Assembly (NCBI RefSeq): GCF_050589845.1
Contig: NZ_JBNGPA010000010.1
Coordinates: 114,572 to 178,571, forward strand
DNA length: 64,000 nt
Reading direction: 5' to 3'
From: Carboxylicivirga agarovorans
Lineage (GTDB): Bacteria; Bacteroidota; Bacteroidia; Bacteroidales; Marinilabiliaceae
The notes under the pieces were generated by a model, which saw only the letters and a list, made by a program, of their open reading frames with translations, ran no database searches and was not told the origin of the DNA. Position 1 is the first letter of the stretch, and each line of letters begins with the position of its first letter. The translations under genes and the position numbers were made by a program. This document shows, one piece after another, positions 45,541-54,973 of the stretch.

Positions 45541-46350
45541 TGCCTCATCATGAAGAATTAACATTGGATGCTCTGGGTGCAAAACCATTTTTTTCGTGAC
45601 ACTTGGATGGAATAAGCGCTCAAAGAACGACTCATTATGCCGCACAAGCGTAACAATATCAGCATCATTTTCATCCATGAATTTTAAAATACCATTGCTC
45701 ACATCTTCTCCTTCAATAAAGTTGAAACTTAAATTCAAACCTTCAAAGTGAGATGCAATTTTACTCTCAGCTTCAAGGCGATTAACGTAATCATCTTCAA
45801 GTACATTAACAAACATTAAATCCGCATGGAAATGATGTGACAAATCGCGCAAGGGCTCAACAACCTCATCCACCTTAATATCCTTTAAATCGGTGGCGAA
45901 CACAATTTTATCCGGTTTTTTAAACTTAGCATGTTTCGGAACAACCAAAAGGGCCGCATTAACATGCTTAACGACTTCATAGGCATTACTACCTAATAAA
46001 AAGTTTTCAAGAGCAGTTTCTCCACGGCAACCCATTACAATTAACTCAGGTTTGAAATCAATTATTTCATTCTGAACAACTTCCATTAGGTTACCAAAAC
46101 GAGAAGCTAACTCAACGCGCGCATTAGGAAAACGCCTATGCAAGAGGGACAATTCATTCTTTAGTCCTTTCAGACTTTCTTCGGCCAATTCTTCTTTCAC
46201 CTGCATGATATACGGACTGCCGCTAAACTCGAGATCGTAAGCATTAAGAAGGTCAAAATACACCTTTTCGTTTTCGAACATCTTGAGGGCGTACATGGCG
46301 GCATTCCTGGCAGTGTCAGAGAAATCAGTTAATAACAGAATCCGTTTCAT
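45538..46350 (-). CDS. Universal stress protein, tandem UspA domains
   Basis: This 270-residue protein has two UspA folds. The first (residues 1-140) keeps the ATP-binding signature G-2x-G-9x-G-S in MGCRGETALENFLLGSNA. The second (about 150-270) starts IVFATDLKDIKVDEV but lacks that signature (VTLVRHNESFFERLF), so probably only one half binds nucleotide. Such tandem proteins respond to growth arrest or stress. It is convergent with the POT gene. Confidence 0.9.
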   Translation of the reverse strand: MKRILLLTDFSDTARNAAMYALKMFENEKVYFDLLNAYDLEFSGSPYIMQVKEELAEESLKGLKNELSLLHRRFPNARVELASRFGNLMEVVQNEIIDFKPELIVMGCRGETALENFLLGSNAYEVVKHVNAALLVVPKHAKFKKPDKIVFATDLKDIKVDEVVEPLRDLSHHFHADLMFVNVLEDDYVNRLEAESKIASHFEGLNLSFNFIEGEDVSNGILKFMDENDADIVTLVRHNESFFERLFHPSVTKKMVLHPEHPMLILHDEA

Positions 46351-46623
46351 AAAGCAATGTTTTAGGAATTCAGCATATTACTTGCGACACCGGCTTGGAT
46401 AGCCGTAGGGAAAACTCGTTACCGAACATTTTCGGGAAAGCAACTGGCGCTGCCTGATAATAATTACCAACCCAACCCAATAAGAAACCAACCTATATTA
46501 GTATACGGAAATCAGAAATAATAGGTTATATTTTTAGTGTACAGATAGAGGCGATTCATCAACTAAAACCACACGTTAGTCAATATTAGGAAACCTATTT
46601 TCAGTATAAGGGTATTTAACAGG

Positions 46624-46983
46624 TTAAGACAAGGTTATATCCATCCTTCGTAATAAGAAACGCCCTTCCAGATTCTGATCATCAACACTGTGCCCCTCAA
46701 TTTTGTATGGATCAGACAATTCGGCGATACGATCATCCAGGCAATATTCAACAGCAAAAGGCGCATCAATAACTTCATAACTTACTCCGCGCAACATTAA
46801 ACGATCATCAATAACATCGCCCTCCACATCAATCGAAATTAGAAACGAGCCCTCATCATATATATATTCACGATATACTAATGTACCTGTTATCTTTTCA
46901 CCAACTTGCATTAACATGGCATATCCCATGTCAAAACCCGCTTCAAATTGTTCGAAAAATTGCCACTCGCCGGTTAAATTCAT
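46624..46983 (-). CDS. Small beta-rich protein, unknown function
   Basis: This 119-residue acidic protein without a signal peptide starts MNLTGEWQFFEQFEAG and contains alternating strands ITGTLVYREYIYDEG and LEGRFLLRRMDITL. The leading G-x-W and antiparallel strands recall small lipocalin-like barrels, but I cannot name a family. It lies downstream of the V-ATPase operon behind a terminator and has no visible partner. Confidence 0.6.
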   Translation of the reverse strand: MNLTGEWQFFEQFEAGFDMGYAMLMQVGEKITGTLVYREYIYDEGSFLISIDVEGDVIDDRLMLRGVSYEVIDAPFAVEYCLDDRIAELSDPYKIEGHSVDDQNLEGRFLLRRMDITLS

Positions 46984-47053
46984 GTAGTTAGTTTATAATC
47001 TGATGGTAATAGCCCTTGTTTGCCTCATATTGACCCTTACCACTATTCATTTA

Positions 47054-47089
47054 AAATAAAAAGAGCTGGCAAAGATAGCCAACTCTTTT
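47054..47089 (-). terminator. Rho-independent terminator of the V-ATPase operon
   Basis: On the minus strand AAAAGAGTTGGC pairs with GCCAGCTCTTTT (one G-U pair), and T-rich sequence follows. It lies about 28 bases after the subunit K stop. Confidence 0.85.
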
Positions 47090-47116
47090 GATATTTTATG
47101 GATATGTTATTATTCC

Positions 47117-47575
47117 TTATGCGGCTGGAATTCCTCCCATACCAAATACCATTGCCAATAGCGCTACGGTTTCAATAACCCCCATTGCAGCAATATACAT
47201 ACCAGCACCCTGTTTGTCGTCAACAGCTAAGTTAGAACAAGCAGCAGCACCTGCACGACCCTGCATAATGGCTGAAGCAGCAATTGCAATACCTACGAAT
47301 AAAGCAAAGATCATTTGGTTTGTATAGCTATCGGGATTAAGGTTAGCTCCAATTAAAGAGTTCATGAAGATCATACCATAGATCACCTGACTTAAAGGCA
47401 TACCTACCATAGCCAATGCCAGTGCAGGTAACTTCTTTTTATCTTTAATTGATTGCTTCCAAAGCCCCATTGCGCCCATGGCTGCAATTCCTGTACCTAT
47501 TGCTGAACCTACTCCTGCAATTCCTAAAGCGATGGCGTGACCACCAAATCCGTTTACTACTGTTAATAATGTCAT
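47117..47575 (-). CDS. ntpK: V-type ATPase subunit K (proteolipid rotor ring)
   Basis: This 152-residue protein has four transmembrane helices in two hairpins. The ion-carrying glutamate is present only in the second hairpin (AAMGVIETVALLA, Glu135); the first has PLSQVIYG instead. Residues equivalent to the Na+ ligands of the Enterococcus hirae ring are all present or conservatively replaced: Ser62, Gln63, Gln105 (in SAIMQGRAGAA) and Glu135. The ring in the membrane is therefore predicted to carry Na+. It is the last gene of the operon. Confidence 0.92.
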   Translation of the reverse strand: MTLLTVVNGFGGHAIALGIAGVGSAIGTGIAAMGAMGLWKQSIKDKKKLPALALAMVGMPLSQVIYGMIFMNSLIGANLNPDSYTNQMIFALFVGIAIAASAIMQGRAGAAACSNLAVDDKQGAGMYIAAMGVIETVALLAMVFGMGGIPAA

Positions 47576-47597
47576 CGTATTATAGTTTTATTAGATT

Positions 47598-49418
47598 TTA
47601 CTTATTTTTTAATTTGAATGGGTTGTATTCACTACCCGAAAATTCTACGCTGGCATGTCCGGCGTATTCTAACATGTTTAATCGAACTCCATGCACCAGT
47701 ACAGCCATTGCTGCCAGTGTCATATTTAAGGCGTGTCCAAGCACAAGAACCAATACTGCACCTACTCCTGAAGCAATAGTGGTGATTCCCTCACCAATAG
47801 CCATATCATTAAAGCTACTGGCCATCAAAACAGTTGATAAACCAACCGCATACAGTCGGATGTATGAAATAACATCAGAGAAACCATTAATTACATTCAG
47901 TGGCAGATTACCTAAAGATGATAACATCCCCTTGAGCAATGGCTGTCCAGGACTTGAAAACAACGCAACCAAGACAGCACCTCCGATAAATAACCAAGGC
48001 ATAAATTCAGGAGCATCAATGCCCAATACCATTTTATTCACCAGGAAGTACAATCCCCAAACGATAGAAACCCATCCGATTTGGGCGATTGGAATAACAC
48101 TGTTAATGTATTTCCATCCCTTTTGTAAATGTCCTATGGTTAAATGTACAGCTCCAATAAGGAACATAAATTGCTGAATCCTCAGGTTATCTCCTCCGAA
48201 ACTAGCCAGTTGCTGCACTTGCAATTGTTTCAAAAACGGAATATTCGCTATAGTTTCTGCCCCAAAATAAGTTCCGGTAAGAACACCCCAGATCATTACA
48301 GAAAAAGACAGGGTATAAAACAAACCAAACTCAATTTTCTTTGCAAATCCTGATTTAAAGTGAGCAAAAAGTGTTAAAGCAAAAAAGATCAGTCCATAAC
48401 CCGCATCTCCAACCAATATACCTGTGAAGAAAGTAAAGAAGATCAAAAATACTTTTGACACATCTATTTCATCATATCCGGGAACCAAACCCATAAAATT
48501 CATCACAGGTTTAATCTTACGCGTCCACTTTGGATTTTTAAGCAAGGTCGGCACCAAATCATATTCATCAGGCCGCGGCTCTCTGACCACATAACCCCAA
48601 CCGTTTTGTTCTGCTACCTCTGTAATATTACTTACTTTGTCTTCAGGAATGTAACCTTCCCAGCAACGCACCTTATCATGATAAGCAATACCACCATACT
48701 GAACAGTCCGAATGGTTAAGCGACGGTTTCGTTCTTCAAGTGCCTCAATCAATAAGTCCTTTTGAGCACATAAGCTACTCAACACCTGCTGATTCTCGGT
48801 CAACTCGCTATTCTTTTCACTTAAGGAAAGTTCAACCTGCCGCTGCGATATAAGAGGTAATTCTACCTGGTGGTAATTCAGCGATGCATCTTTATCTTCA
48901 CTGATAAGCACCACCTGACAAACACCATTAGATTGACCTGCAACTTTTATGTTCTCCTTATTACGGAAATTTTTTATGTCCTTTTCAGGAACTTCGTAAA
49001 GCTTCAGGAAAATGCCTTTGTCATTAATTACCCGGAGGTCATCAAGCGATACACTCCCCCAGCTCTTATACCATTGCTGCGCCTTAGTAAGCTCAGAAAT
49101 CTGTTTTTTAAGCTCACTGGCTGACTGATGAGTATTCAGAATCTTCTCCAACAAGGCCACTTCACCTCGTTCTTCCTTTGCATAATCAGCAACATCTGAA
49201 GCCAAAGGTGTTTCTGTTCCTTCATATTCATCCAGTATGGCAATCCCCTTCTCCAACTCGGCAATGCGTTTTTGAACACGCTCTATGGACTCATCCTTTG
49301 CAGGTTGAAATGGCGATATATGCATTAAGCCCAGGTTACCCAAAACCATTAAATCCTCATCCATGTCATTGGTAGGATTCGCCATAAAGAGCAATAGTTT
49401 TTTCATTTTTATAATCAT
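47598..49418 (-). CDS. ntpI: V-type ATPase subunit I (a-subunit)
   Basis: This is a 606-residue protein with a cytoplasmic N-half (1-320, rich in coiled-coil, e.g. ERVQKRIAELEKGIAIL) and a membrane C-half with about seven helices, including FTGILVGDAGYGLIFF and the last helices SYIRLYAVGLSTVLMASSFN with the essential Arg. It forms the stator half-channel facing the K ring. Start ATG 49418 overlaps the subunit D stop (ATGA), with AAGGAG 7 bases upstream, so I keep this start rather than the internal MKKLLLF. Confidence 0.93.
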   Translation of the reverse strand: MIIKMKKLLLFMANPTNDMDEDLMVLGNLGLMHISPFQPAKDESIERVQKRIAELEKGIAILDEYEGTETPLASDVADYAKEERGEVALLEKILNTHQSASELKKQISELTKAQQWYKSWGSVSLDDLRVINDKGIFLKLYEVPEKDIKNFRNKENIKVAGQSNGVCQVVLISEDKDASLNYHQVELPLISQRQVELSLSEKNSELTENQQVLSSLCAQKDLLIEALEERNRRLTIRTVQYGGIAYHDKVRCWEGYIPEDKVSNITEVAEQNGWGYVVREPRPDEYDLVPTLLKNPKWTRKIKPVMNFMGLVPGYDEIDVSKVFLIFFTFFTGILVGDAGYGLIFFALTLFAHFKSGFAKKIEFGLFYTLSFSVMIWGVLTGTYFGAETIANIPFLKQLQVQQLASFGGDNLRIQQFMFLIGAVHLTIGHLQKGWKYINSVIPIAQIGWVSIVWGLYFLVNKMVLGIDAPEFMPWLFIGGAVLVALFSSPGQPLLKGMLSSLGNLPLNVINGFSDVISYIRLYAVGLSTVLMASSFNDMAIGEGITTIASGVGAVLVLVLGHALNMTLAAMAVLVHGVRLNMLEYAGHASVEFSGSEYNPFKLKNK

Positions 49419-50023
49419 GCCATCACTCCTTCCTTTTGACTGGTTTTAACCACTTTGGCTGTTGCAATTGTCAGACGCTCGTCGTCTTGCAGTTTCTGGC
49501 CAATTTTTCGAATCGCGGTTTTCGCATTTGGAATACGGCGATTTTCAAACAGTTTAATACGGGCACGAACATCTAACAGCTCTTCTTCAAGTAAACGAAT
49601 CTGCTCTTCCAAACAGTCTATTTCAGCCATTAGCTGCAACTGCTCTTTCATTAAGCCAATTGCATCATCTACCCATAATGGTGTATCATCCTCAATAGGT
49701 TCTACATTAAAATCAACACCTTCATACTGATATACACGCACCCCTGCCACATCAACAGGCTTTGTGATCACTTCATTGACCGAAATAAAGGTTTTTATAT
49801 CCACATGTGAATCGCTCATTACAGCAATCCATGGCTCGGCCTTTCGATTGTTCTTTTCAATAACCTGGCGAATCTCATCAATTCTTTCAGCAATAGTATT
49901 AATTGTTGACATTAATGATTTCTCCATGGCTTCAAACAAAGGCAGCATACGAAGTGACACCTTCAGTATCTTTTTCTGACGGGCGCGCTCTGTTTTCGTG
50001 TATTTAATTTTTACTCCTGCCAT
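49415..50023 (-). CDS. ntpD: V-type ATPase subunit D (central stalk)
   Basis: This 202-residue protein is largely helical, with the typical start KIKYTKTERARQKKILKVSL and terminal KTAIRKIGQKLQDDERL-like helix. Subunit D is the rotor shaft between the A3B3 head and the membrane ring. It overlaps the DUF2764 stop at its start (TAATG) and the subunit I start at its end (ATGA). Confidence 0.9.
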   Translation of the reverse strand: MAGVKIKYTKTERARQKKILKVSLRMLPLFEAMEKSLMSTINTIAERIDEIRQVIEKNNRKAEPWIAVMSDSHVDIKTFISVNEVITKPVDVAGVRVYQYEGVDFNVEPIEDDTPLWVDDAIGLMKEQLQLMAEIDCLEEQIRLLEEELLDVRARIKLFENRRIPNAKTAIRKIGQKLQDDERLTIATAKVVKTSQKEGVMA

Positions 50024-50526
50024 TATCCCTCCTTCTTTTTAGGCGGGTTCACAACCGACGCCAATACCTCAGAGCCACGTTCCTTATCGAAAGAATTTAA
50101 ACGATTTAAAATCTGCAATCGCAGTTTATAAACCATAACCTCTGTCAAAGTAAACGATTCTCCGGCAACAATGGTGTCGAGTTCTTCCCACTGCCATCTC
50201 ATTATCAGCTTTTCACGCTCCAATGGATTGGCATGTACAACAGTTATTGGAAGTCGCCCTAAACTGGGAGTGCGTCTTTGAGCCTTAGCCGCTCTAAGTT
50301 CAGCCATGTCTTCCTTCATCTCGTCCAACATAACGGCTATACTTTTTAGACTCACCTTCCCTTCTGAATCGGTTGCCTGATAAATATCAACCGGTTCAAG
50401 TTTTTTAAAGTGCTTTGCCGACAACTGACTTTTGGCATCGTCGGTGAACTCCTCCATTGTAATTGGAGGCACCTGCCCAAATTTCAACGATGGCAAACTA
50501 CACATTAAATAAACCAAGTTTGACAT
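50023..50526 (-). CDS. DUF2764 family V-ATPase-associated protein
   Basis: This 167-residue soluble protein starts SNLVYLMCSLPSLKFGQ and ends in a helical stretch LRLQILNRLNSFDKERG. This fits DUF2764, which accompanies V-type ATPases of Chlamydiae and Bacteroidota that lack a separate subunit C. It is probably the connector between stalk and membrane ring; that role is an inference. It is 2 bases from subunit E and overlaps subunit D. Confidence 0.8.
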   Translation of the reverse strand: MSNLVYLMCSLPSLKFGQVPPITMEEFTDDAKSQLSAKHFKKLEPVDIYQATDSEGKVSLKSIAVMLDEMKEDMAELRAAKAQRRTPSLGRLPITVVHANPLEREKLIMRWQWEELDTIVAGESFTLTEVMVYKLRLQILNRLNSFDKERGSEVLASVVNPPKKKEG

Positions 50527-50528
50527 GC

Positions 50529-51143
50529 TTAGGCCTCCTGGTTTTGGGTTATGCGCTCAACCAAATCTTTATTTAACAAGGCAAACATAGCCTGCTGTAT
50601 ATCACTGTCGCTTAACACAAACTGCACGCCGCTGCTTTCTTTCGACTGCACTACAATTTTTGCATCATTATTAGCTAGTGGCTTCAGCTCCACGTCATCT
50701 TTCAATCCGGCTTTAGTTATAAATGCCTCCATTGCTTTAAGAGTTTCAGAAGGGACAGACACAGCCTTACCACCTTCAATCGACGCAACAACTGCTTTAG
50801 TCAATTCCTGCAGATACTGCTCTTGAGTAAACAGGCTTTCGCTTAACCCTCCAAAAATTGACTCCATGTACTTAAGAACGGCTACTTTGGTGGCCTCGAT
50901 CATATCTCGAGAAGCTTGCTTTAAAGCCATTTGAGCATTATTTTCTGCTTGCTCAGCTTTAGTATTAGCCTCTTCTATAATGGTCTGCTTTTGAGCTTCA
51001 GCTTCTGAAATTATTGCCTCTGCTTGCTTCTTAGCTTCTTCAATAATGCGCTGCTTTTCTGCCTCTCCGGCATCAATGCCTTGCTCTTTAAGCTTCGAAA
51101 CTATCGTTTCCAGGTTTTCTTTATTATCGTGCATTTCTTTCAT
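50529..51143 (-). CDS. ntpE: V-type ATPase subunit E (peripheral stalk)
   Basis: This is 204 residues from ATG 51143; an upstream TTG at 51164 lacks support and an ATG at 51134 is also possible. A long coiled coil (residues 15-90, EEAKKQAEAIISEAEAQKQ) precedes a C-terminal globular domain. The E subunit is the stator arm that holds the head. It lies 116 bases after subunit B, the largest gap inside the operon. That gap has a 22-codon ORF that I do not accept as a gene. Confidence 0.88.
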   Translation of the reverse strand: MKEMHDNKENLETIVSKLKEQGIDAGEAEKQRIIEEAKKQAEAIISEAEAQKQTIIEEANTKAEQAENNAQMALKQASRDMIEATKVAVLKYMESIFGGLSESLFTQEQYLQELTKAVVASIEGGKAVSVPSETLKAMEAFITKAGLKDDVELKPLANNDAKIVVQSKESSGVQFVLSDSDIQQAMFALLNKDLVERITQNQEA

Positions 51144-51259
51144 CTGTTTAAAGTTAATATTCAATTACCAGATGGAACTCTCGATGAATTTGACCTTTCT
51201 AAAATCTTTTTCTGAACGGTTAAATTCATGTTCGTTTCATTTTTTTAATAGATAAGCGA

Positions 51260-52570
51260 TTAATTCTTATCCCAATATTCTTCAATCAGTTTTTTACTGA
51301 GGCCAGTTTCTGTAGGATCGAAATGGCGCTTAAGAATAGCCCAACATTTATCAAGAGCCGCTTCGAGCTCAATTGGCTCACCAAATGGTTCTTCAATGTT
51401 GTCGATAAAATCGGTTCGGTAACGTAATAATTTCTGCGAATATGGGTCGTTTGCAGCACCTACCTCCGATGCCTCATGTGCTTTTTCAGCATCTGCCAAT
51501 AATGAAGCCATTGCTGTCATGATAGCACGGTGGTCACTTCGGGTTTTTCCATTAACCCCTTGCTTTAAACGCGACAATGAACGGGCTAATTTAAGCTTAC
51601 CATTTTCAAGGAAAAACTGTCCTTCGGTAATATAACCTGTGTTATCAGGCACTGGATCTTCCAAAGACTCGAGTGTAGTCGCTCCAATAATTGTAATTGA
51701 ACCCGCTCCTTCAATGTCGGCTGCCACCTCGTAACGCTTAGCTAACTCTGAATATAATGAACCCGGATACCCCTGAAGTGAAGGGATCATATCCTGGTAG
51801 TTGGCCACATTACGTAAAATATTTGACCAGTTTGTCATGTCGGTTAACAGCACCAAAACATCTTTTCCCTGGTCACCAAACTCGCGCGCTACACTTAATG
51901 CAACATCAGGTAACATTAACCCTTTGATCTGCGAATCACCAGCCAGGTGAGTAAACATGATTGTTTTATCAATATTACCAGATTGTGACAACTGGTCTTT
52001 AAAGTACTGGTACTCGTCAAACTTCAATCCGATACCGGCAAAGATGATAACATCAGCCTGAGCTCCCTGTGCAATCTGTGACAATAATCGGTTATATGGC
52101 TCTGTAGGACCGGCGAAGATTGGAATCTTTTGAGATTTCACCAATGTATTAAATACATCAATCATTGGAATACCAGTCCACAATGCCTGCTTAGGTACAT
52201 TTCTTACAGTCGGATTAAGCGTATCTAATCGTGTTGATACTTCTTTTTCGAAGATAACTTCCGGTCCGCCATCAGCAACTTCACCCGAACCATCAAAACT
52301 ACGTCCTAACATTTTGTTGGAAAAGCCTGCAGTCAGAGGAACTTCATGCATACGTATTTTGGTACGTGTACTCAATCCTGTGGTTCCGTTAAAAACCTGA
52401 AAACGTGTTGTATCTTCAGTAATATTGATTGCTTTAGCAAACGATAAGCTTTGGCCCGTGTCTGCCTCCAGCAATTCAACCACATGGTTAAGAGCAACTC
52501 CCGGGTTGCCCTCAACTGAGATAAGAGCTTTACCTACTTCGCTAATTTTATTTATTTCTTTTCTTATCAT
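51260..52570 (-). CDS. ntpB: V-type ATPase subunit B (regulatory head subunit)
   Basis: This 436-residue protein is collinear with NtpB/VatB: GMPLD-like RSFDGSGEVADGGPE, PIFAGPTEPYNRL in place of the Walker A loop, VLVLLTDMTNWSNILRNVANYQ and DTGYITEGQFFLENG. It forms the hexameric head with subunit A. Its start overlaps the subunit A stop by 4 bases (ATGA). Confidence 0.95.
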   Translation of the reverse strand: MIRKEINKISEVGKALISVEGNPGVALNHVVELLEADTGQSLSFAKAINITEDTTRFQVFNGTTGLSTRTKIRMHEVPLTAGFSNKMLGRSFDGSGEVADGGPEVIFEKEVSTRLDTLNPTVRNVPKQALWTGIPMIDVFNTLVKSQKIPIFAGPTEPYNRLLSQIAQGAQADVIIFAGIGLKFDEYQYFKDQLSQSGNIDKTIMFTHLAGDSQIKGLMLPDVALSVAREFGDQGKDVLVLLTDMTNWSNILRNVANYQDMIPSLQGYPGSLYSELAKRYEVAADIEGAGSITIIGATTLESLEDPVPDNTGYITEGQFFLENGKLKLARSLSRLKQGVNGKTRSDHRAIMTAMASLLADAEKAHEASEVGAANDPYSQKLLRYRTDFIDNIEEPFGEPIELEAALDKCWAILKRHFDPTETGLSKKLIEEYWDKN

Positions 52571-54342
52571 ACGGCGTATTCCTCCTGTAAAATAAATTTA
52601 TCAACTGCATTTGGTAACTGAGCTAATTGCTCATCGGCAGTAGCAGAGTAATTCCAATCCTTCCACCATTGACGCAATTCATCAAACTTGCTCTTAATCA
52701 TTTCTTTTAATTGCTCATCATCCATATCGCCGGCTTCAAAAGCAATTTCACTGTCAATCAGATTTTGAACAGCCTTATTAATAACATCCAGTCGTTCAGG
52801 ACGTGTACAAGCATCAATTTTATCAAACGCGTCTTGCTGCATTACGCAGAAGTCAATAGTCAAACCTTTCTGGAACTGGATATAGTTTGAAACAGGCACC
52901 TTCTTCAAACCAATTGTACTGATAGTTTGATCAATATCATTGGCTTCATTAAGTGTTCTCAACATTCGTTGACGGTCTTTCCATGATACAAAACCATCGT
53001 ATACAGAGGTGGTATATACCAAAGGATCAATAGCAGGATATTTTTTTGCATCAGCACGGTCCTGTGACAATCCCCAGAAACCTCCGGTCGCATCCATGGT
53101 AGCTTGCGTTACAGGCTCCTGGAAGTTACCTCCGGCAGGCGATACCGTTCCAATAAAAGTAAGTGAACCACCAGTACCAAGGTCTTCACCGGCACGCTGG
53201 TACATACCTTTGATCTGATCAGGAATATCCATTGGGAAGGCTTCCGGCCCTGGTATGTCACCCTGACGCCCGCTTCGCTCACGTAAGGCCTGTGCCCAGC
53301 GTGAAGTTGAATCAGCTAACATTACCACCTTTTTACCCTGGTATCTATAATATTCTCCAACGGTTAAGGCAATAAACACCGATGCCTCACGTGCTGCCAC
53401 CGGCATCGAACTGGTGTTACCGAATATACACATACGCTTCATCAGAGATTCTCCTGTGGTAGGATCTTCCAATTCTGCAAATTCCTTAAATACCTCTACG
53501 GCCTCACCTGCACGCTCACCACAAGCAGCCATAATCATAATATCGGCAACAGCATATTTACATAAAGAGTGCTGTAACACTGTTTTACCAGCTCCGAAAG
53601 GCCCTGGATTACCAACAGTTCCGCCATAACCAACAGGTGCTAACAAGTCAATAACACGTGTCCCTGTTGAAATAGGCTTGCTTGGTATTGCTCTTTCTTT
53701 AAATGGAATAGGTGATTTTACTGCATGACGAAAAACCAGTTTAAGTTCGTGTTTATTACCTAACTCATCAGTTACAACAGCAACTTGTTGCGTAATATTT
53801 ACCGAACTTTTATCAATTATACTTTCAACTGTACAAGGCCCGAAAGTAAAAGGTACCAATATCTTATGATCCACCTTGCCTTCAGGTACTGATCCAATAA
53901 CATCTCCCCCGGCAACCGTATCGCCCGGTTTTACACTTGGTGTGAAATCCCATAAAATTTCCTCGTCAAGCGATGGAGCATTCATTCCTGGTTTCAAATA
54001 AGCGTCTTCTTCGCTCAGCTTATACAAGGGATTTTGAAGACCGTCCCATACACTGGTTAACAATCCAGGTCCTAACAAAACCGATAAAGGAGTGCCCTTA
54101 AACACTACTTCGTCACCAATTTTGGCACCAGTTAAATCTTCAAAAACCTGCATTTCCACAATACCTGCATCGGCATTCTTCGGATCAGGCAGTATCTGCA
54201 AAACCTCCGCCTGGAGGAACTTTCCATCAACGGAAATCTCAGCAGTTTCACCCATTATCACATCATCAAAGAATCGGGCTTTCACCAACGAATCCTGGAT
54301 GGAAATCAGGTTCCCTGTCCTCTTTTTATTGATATCGTTCAT
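52567..54342 (-). CDS. ntpA: V-type ATPase subunit A (catalytic)
   Basis: This 591-residue protein has the A-subunit non-homologous insert and the Walker A loop GPFGAGKTVLQH near residues 230-241, EVFKEFAEL with the catalytic Glu region GERAGEAVEVF, and the Walker B/SSTSRWAQALRE-like ADSTSRWAQALRERSG. It hydrolyses or makes ATP in the head. It is the first gene of the operon, preceded by a 631-base spacer with a -7 element. Genes for subunits F, G and C are not found nearby. Confidence 0.95.
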   Translation of the reverse strand: MNDINKKRTGNLISIQDSLVKARFFDDVIMGETAEISVDGKFLQAEVLQILPDPKNADAGIVEMQVFEDLTGAKIGDEVVFKGTPLSVLLGPGLLTSVWDGLQNPLYKLSEEDAYLKPGMNAPSLDEEILWDFTPSVKPGDTVAGGDVIGSVPEGKVDHKILVPFTFGPCTVESIIDKSSVNITQQVAVVTDELGNKHELKLVFRHAVKSPIPFKERAIPSKPISTGTRVIDLLAPVGYGGTVGNPGPFGAGKTVLQHSLCKYAVADIMIMAACGERAGEAVEVFKEFAELEDPTTGESLMKRMCIFGNTSSMPVAAREASVFIALTVGEYYRYQGKKVVMLADSTSRWAQALRERSGRQGDIPGPEAFPMDIPDQIKGMYQRAGEDLGTGGSLTFIGTVSPAGGNFQEPVTQATMDATGGFWGLSQDRADAKKYPAIDPLVYTTSVYDGFVSWKDRQRMLRTLNEANDIDQTISTIGLKKVPVSNYIQFQKGLTIDFCVMQQDAFDKIDACTRPERLDVINKAVQNLIDSEIAFEAGDMDDEQLKEMIKSKFDELRQWWKDWNYSATADEQLAQLPNAVDKFILQEEYAV

Positions 54343-54903
54343 AATTTATATTTTAAAGCCAGCAAGAAAACTACCTGCCAACTCCCCATTACTAATTAAA
54401 AGCATTCAATAATTCAGCCTTAATATGTTTGTTCAACCTAATTGATATTTAACGCATTATCTGAGCTCTTTTTTATAACATCCCTTTTCCTGTCTGCATA
54501 TCTGTTTGTGAATACGAAAAATCAATGTGCATAATGCCTGAGATCAATACTTCGCTTCAACTAATTAACATTTTTTTAGAAATCAAATATAAGTTTTTTT
54601 GACACGTAAACGATATTAATTTAGATAGATTATAAGGAGGAAAATAGTGATAGTTAAAAGGTATAACGAATGTAAATAATTAATCAATTAAATGGAAGTA
54701 TTAATGAATGAACACTAACAATTTTTGAATAAAATAACATTAAGAAGTTACGAATTTAAAAAGATGACTTATTGCATATTCGGAGTTTTAATTCTTTAAT
54801 AAGGGTGGACTATTGAACAAAAACCATCAAGCATTACCTACAATCGCTTAATCATGACTATTCCAAAGGCTTACAACAGGCCTTGTACCATAAAAATGAA
54901 CAT
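54343..54903. other. Non-coding region upstream of the V-ATPase operon
   Basis: About 560 AT-rich bases hold the predicted operon promoter at 54584-54591. They contain no ORF of plausible composition and no evident structured RNA. Confidence 0.5.
54584..54591 (-). promoter_or_regulatory. -7 element for the V-ATPase operon
   Basis: On the minus strand TATATTTG fits TAnnTTTG. The best -33 candidate (TTTA at 54610-54607) has a short spacer of 15. The predicted leader to the subunit A start is about 235 bases. Confidence 0.5.
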
Positions 54904-54933
54904 AAAAAAAGCCGTCCCACCACAGGACGGCTT
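54904..54933 (-). terminator. Rho-independent terminator of the PLP enzyme gene
   Basis: On the minus strand the 9-bp stem AAGCCGTCC / GGACGGCTT has a 7-base loop and runs into seven T. It lies about 40 bases after the stop. Confidence 0.9.
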
Positions 54934-54973
54934 AGCAAAACATTAACCATAAAAACCAAATTCAAGCCAAATG

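Noticed and set aside
51144..51259. 22-codon ORF (starting M-N-L-T-V-Q) in the gap between V-ATPase subunits B and E
   Set aside because: It is very short, has no ribosome-binding signal and no resemblance to V-ATPase small subunits F or G.
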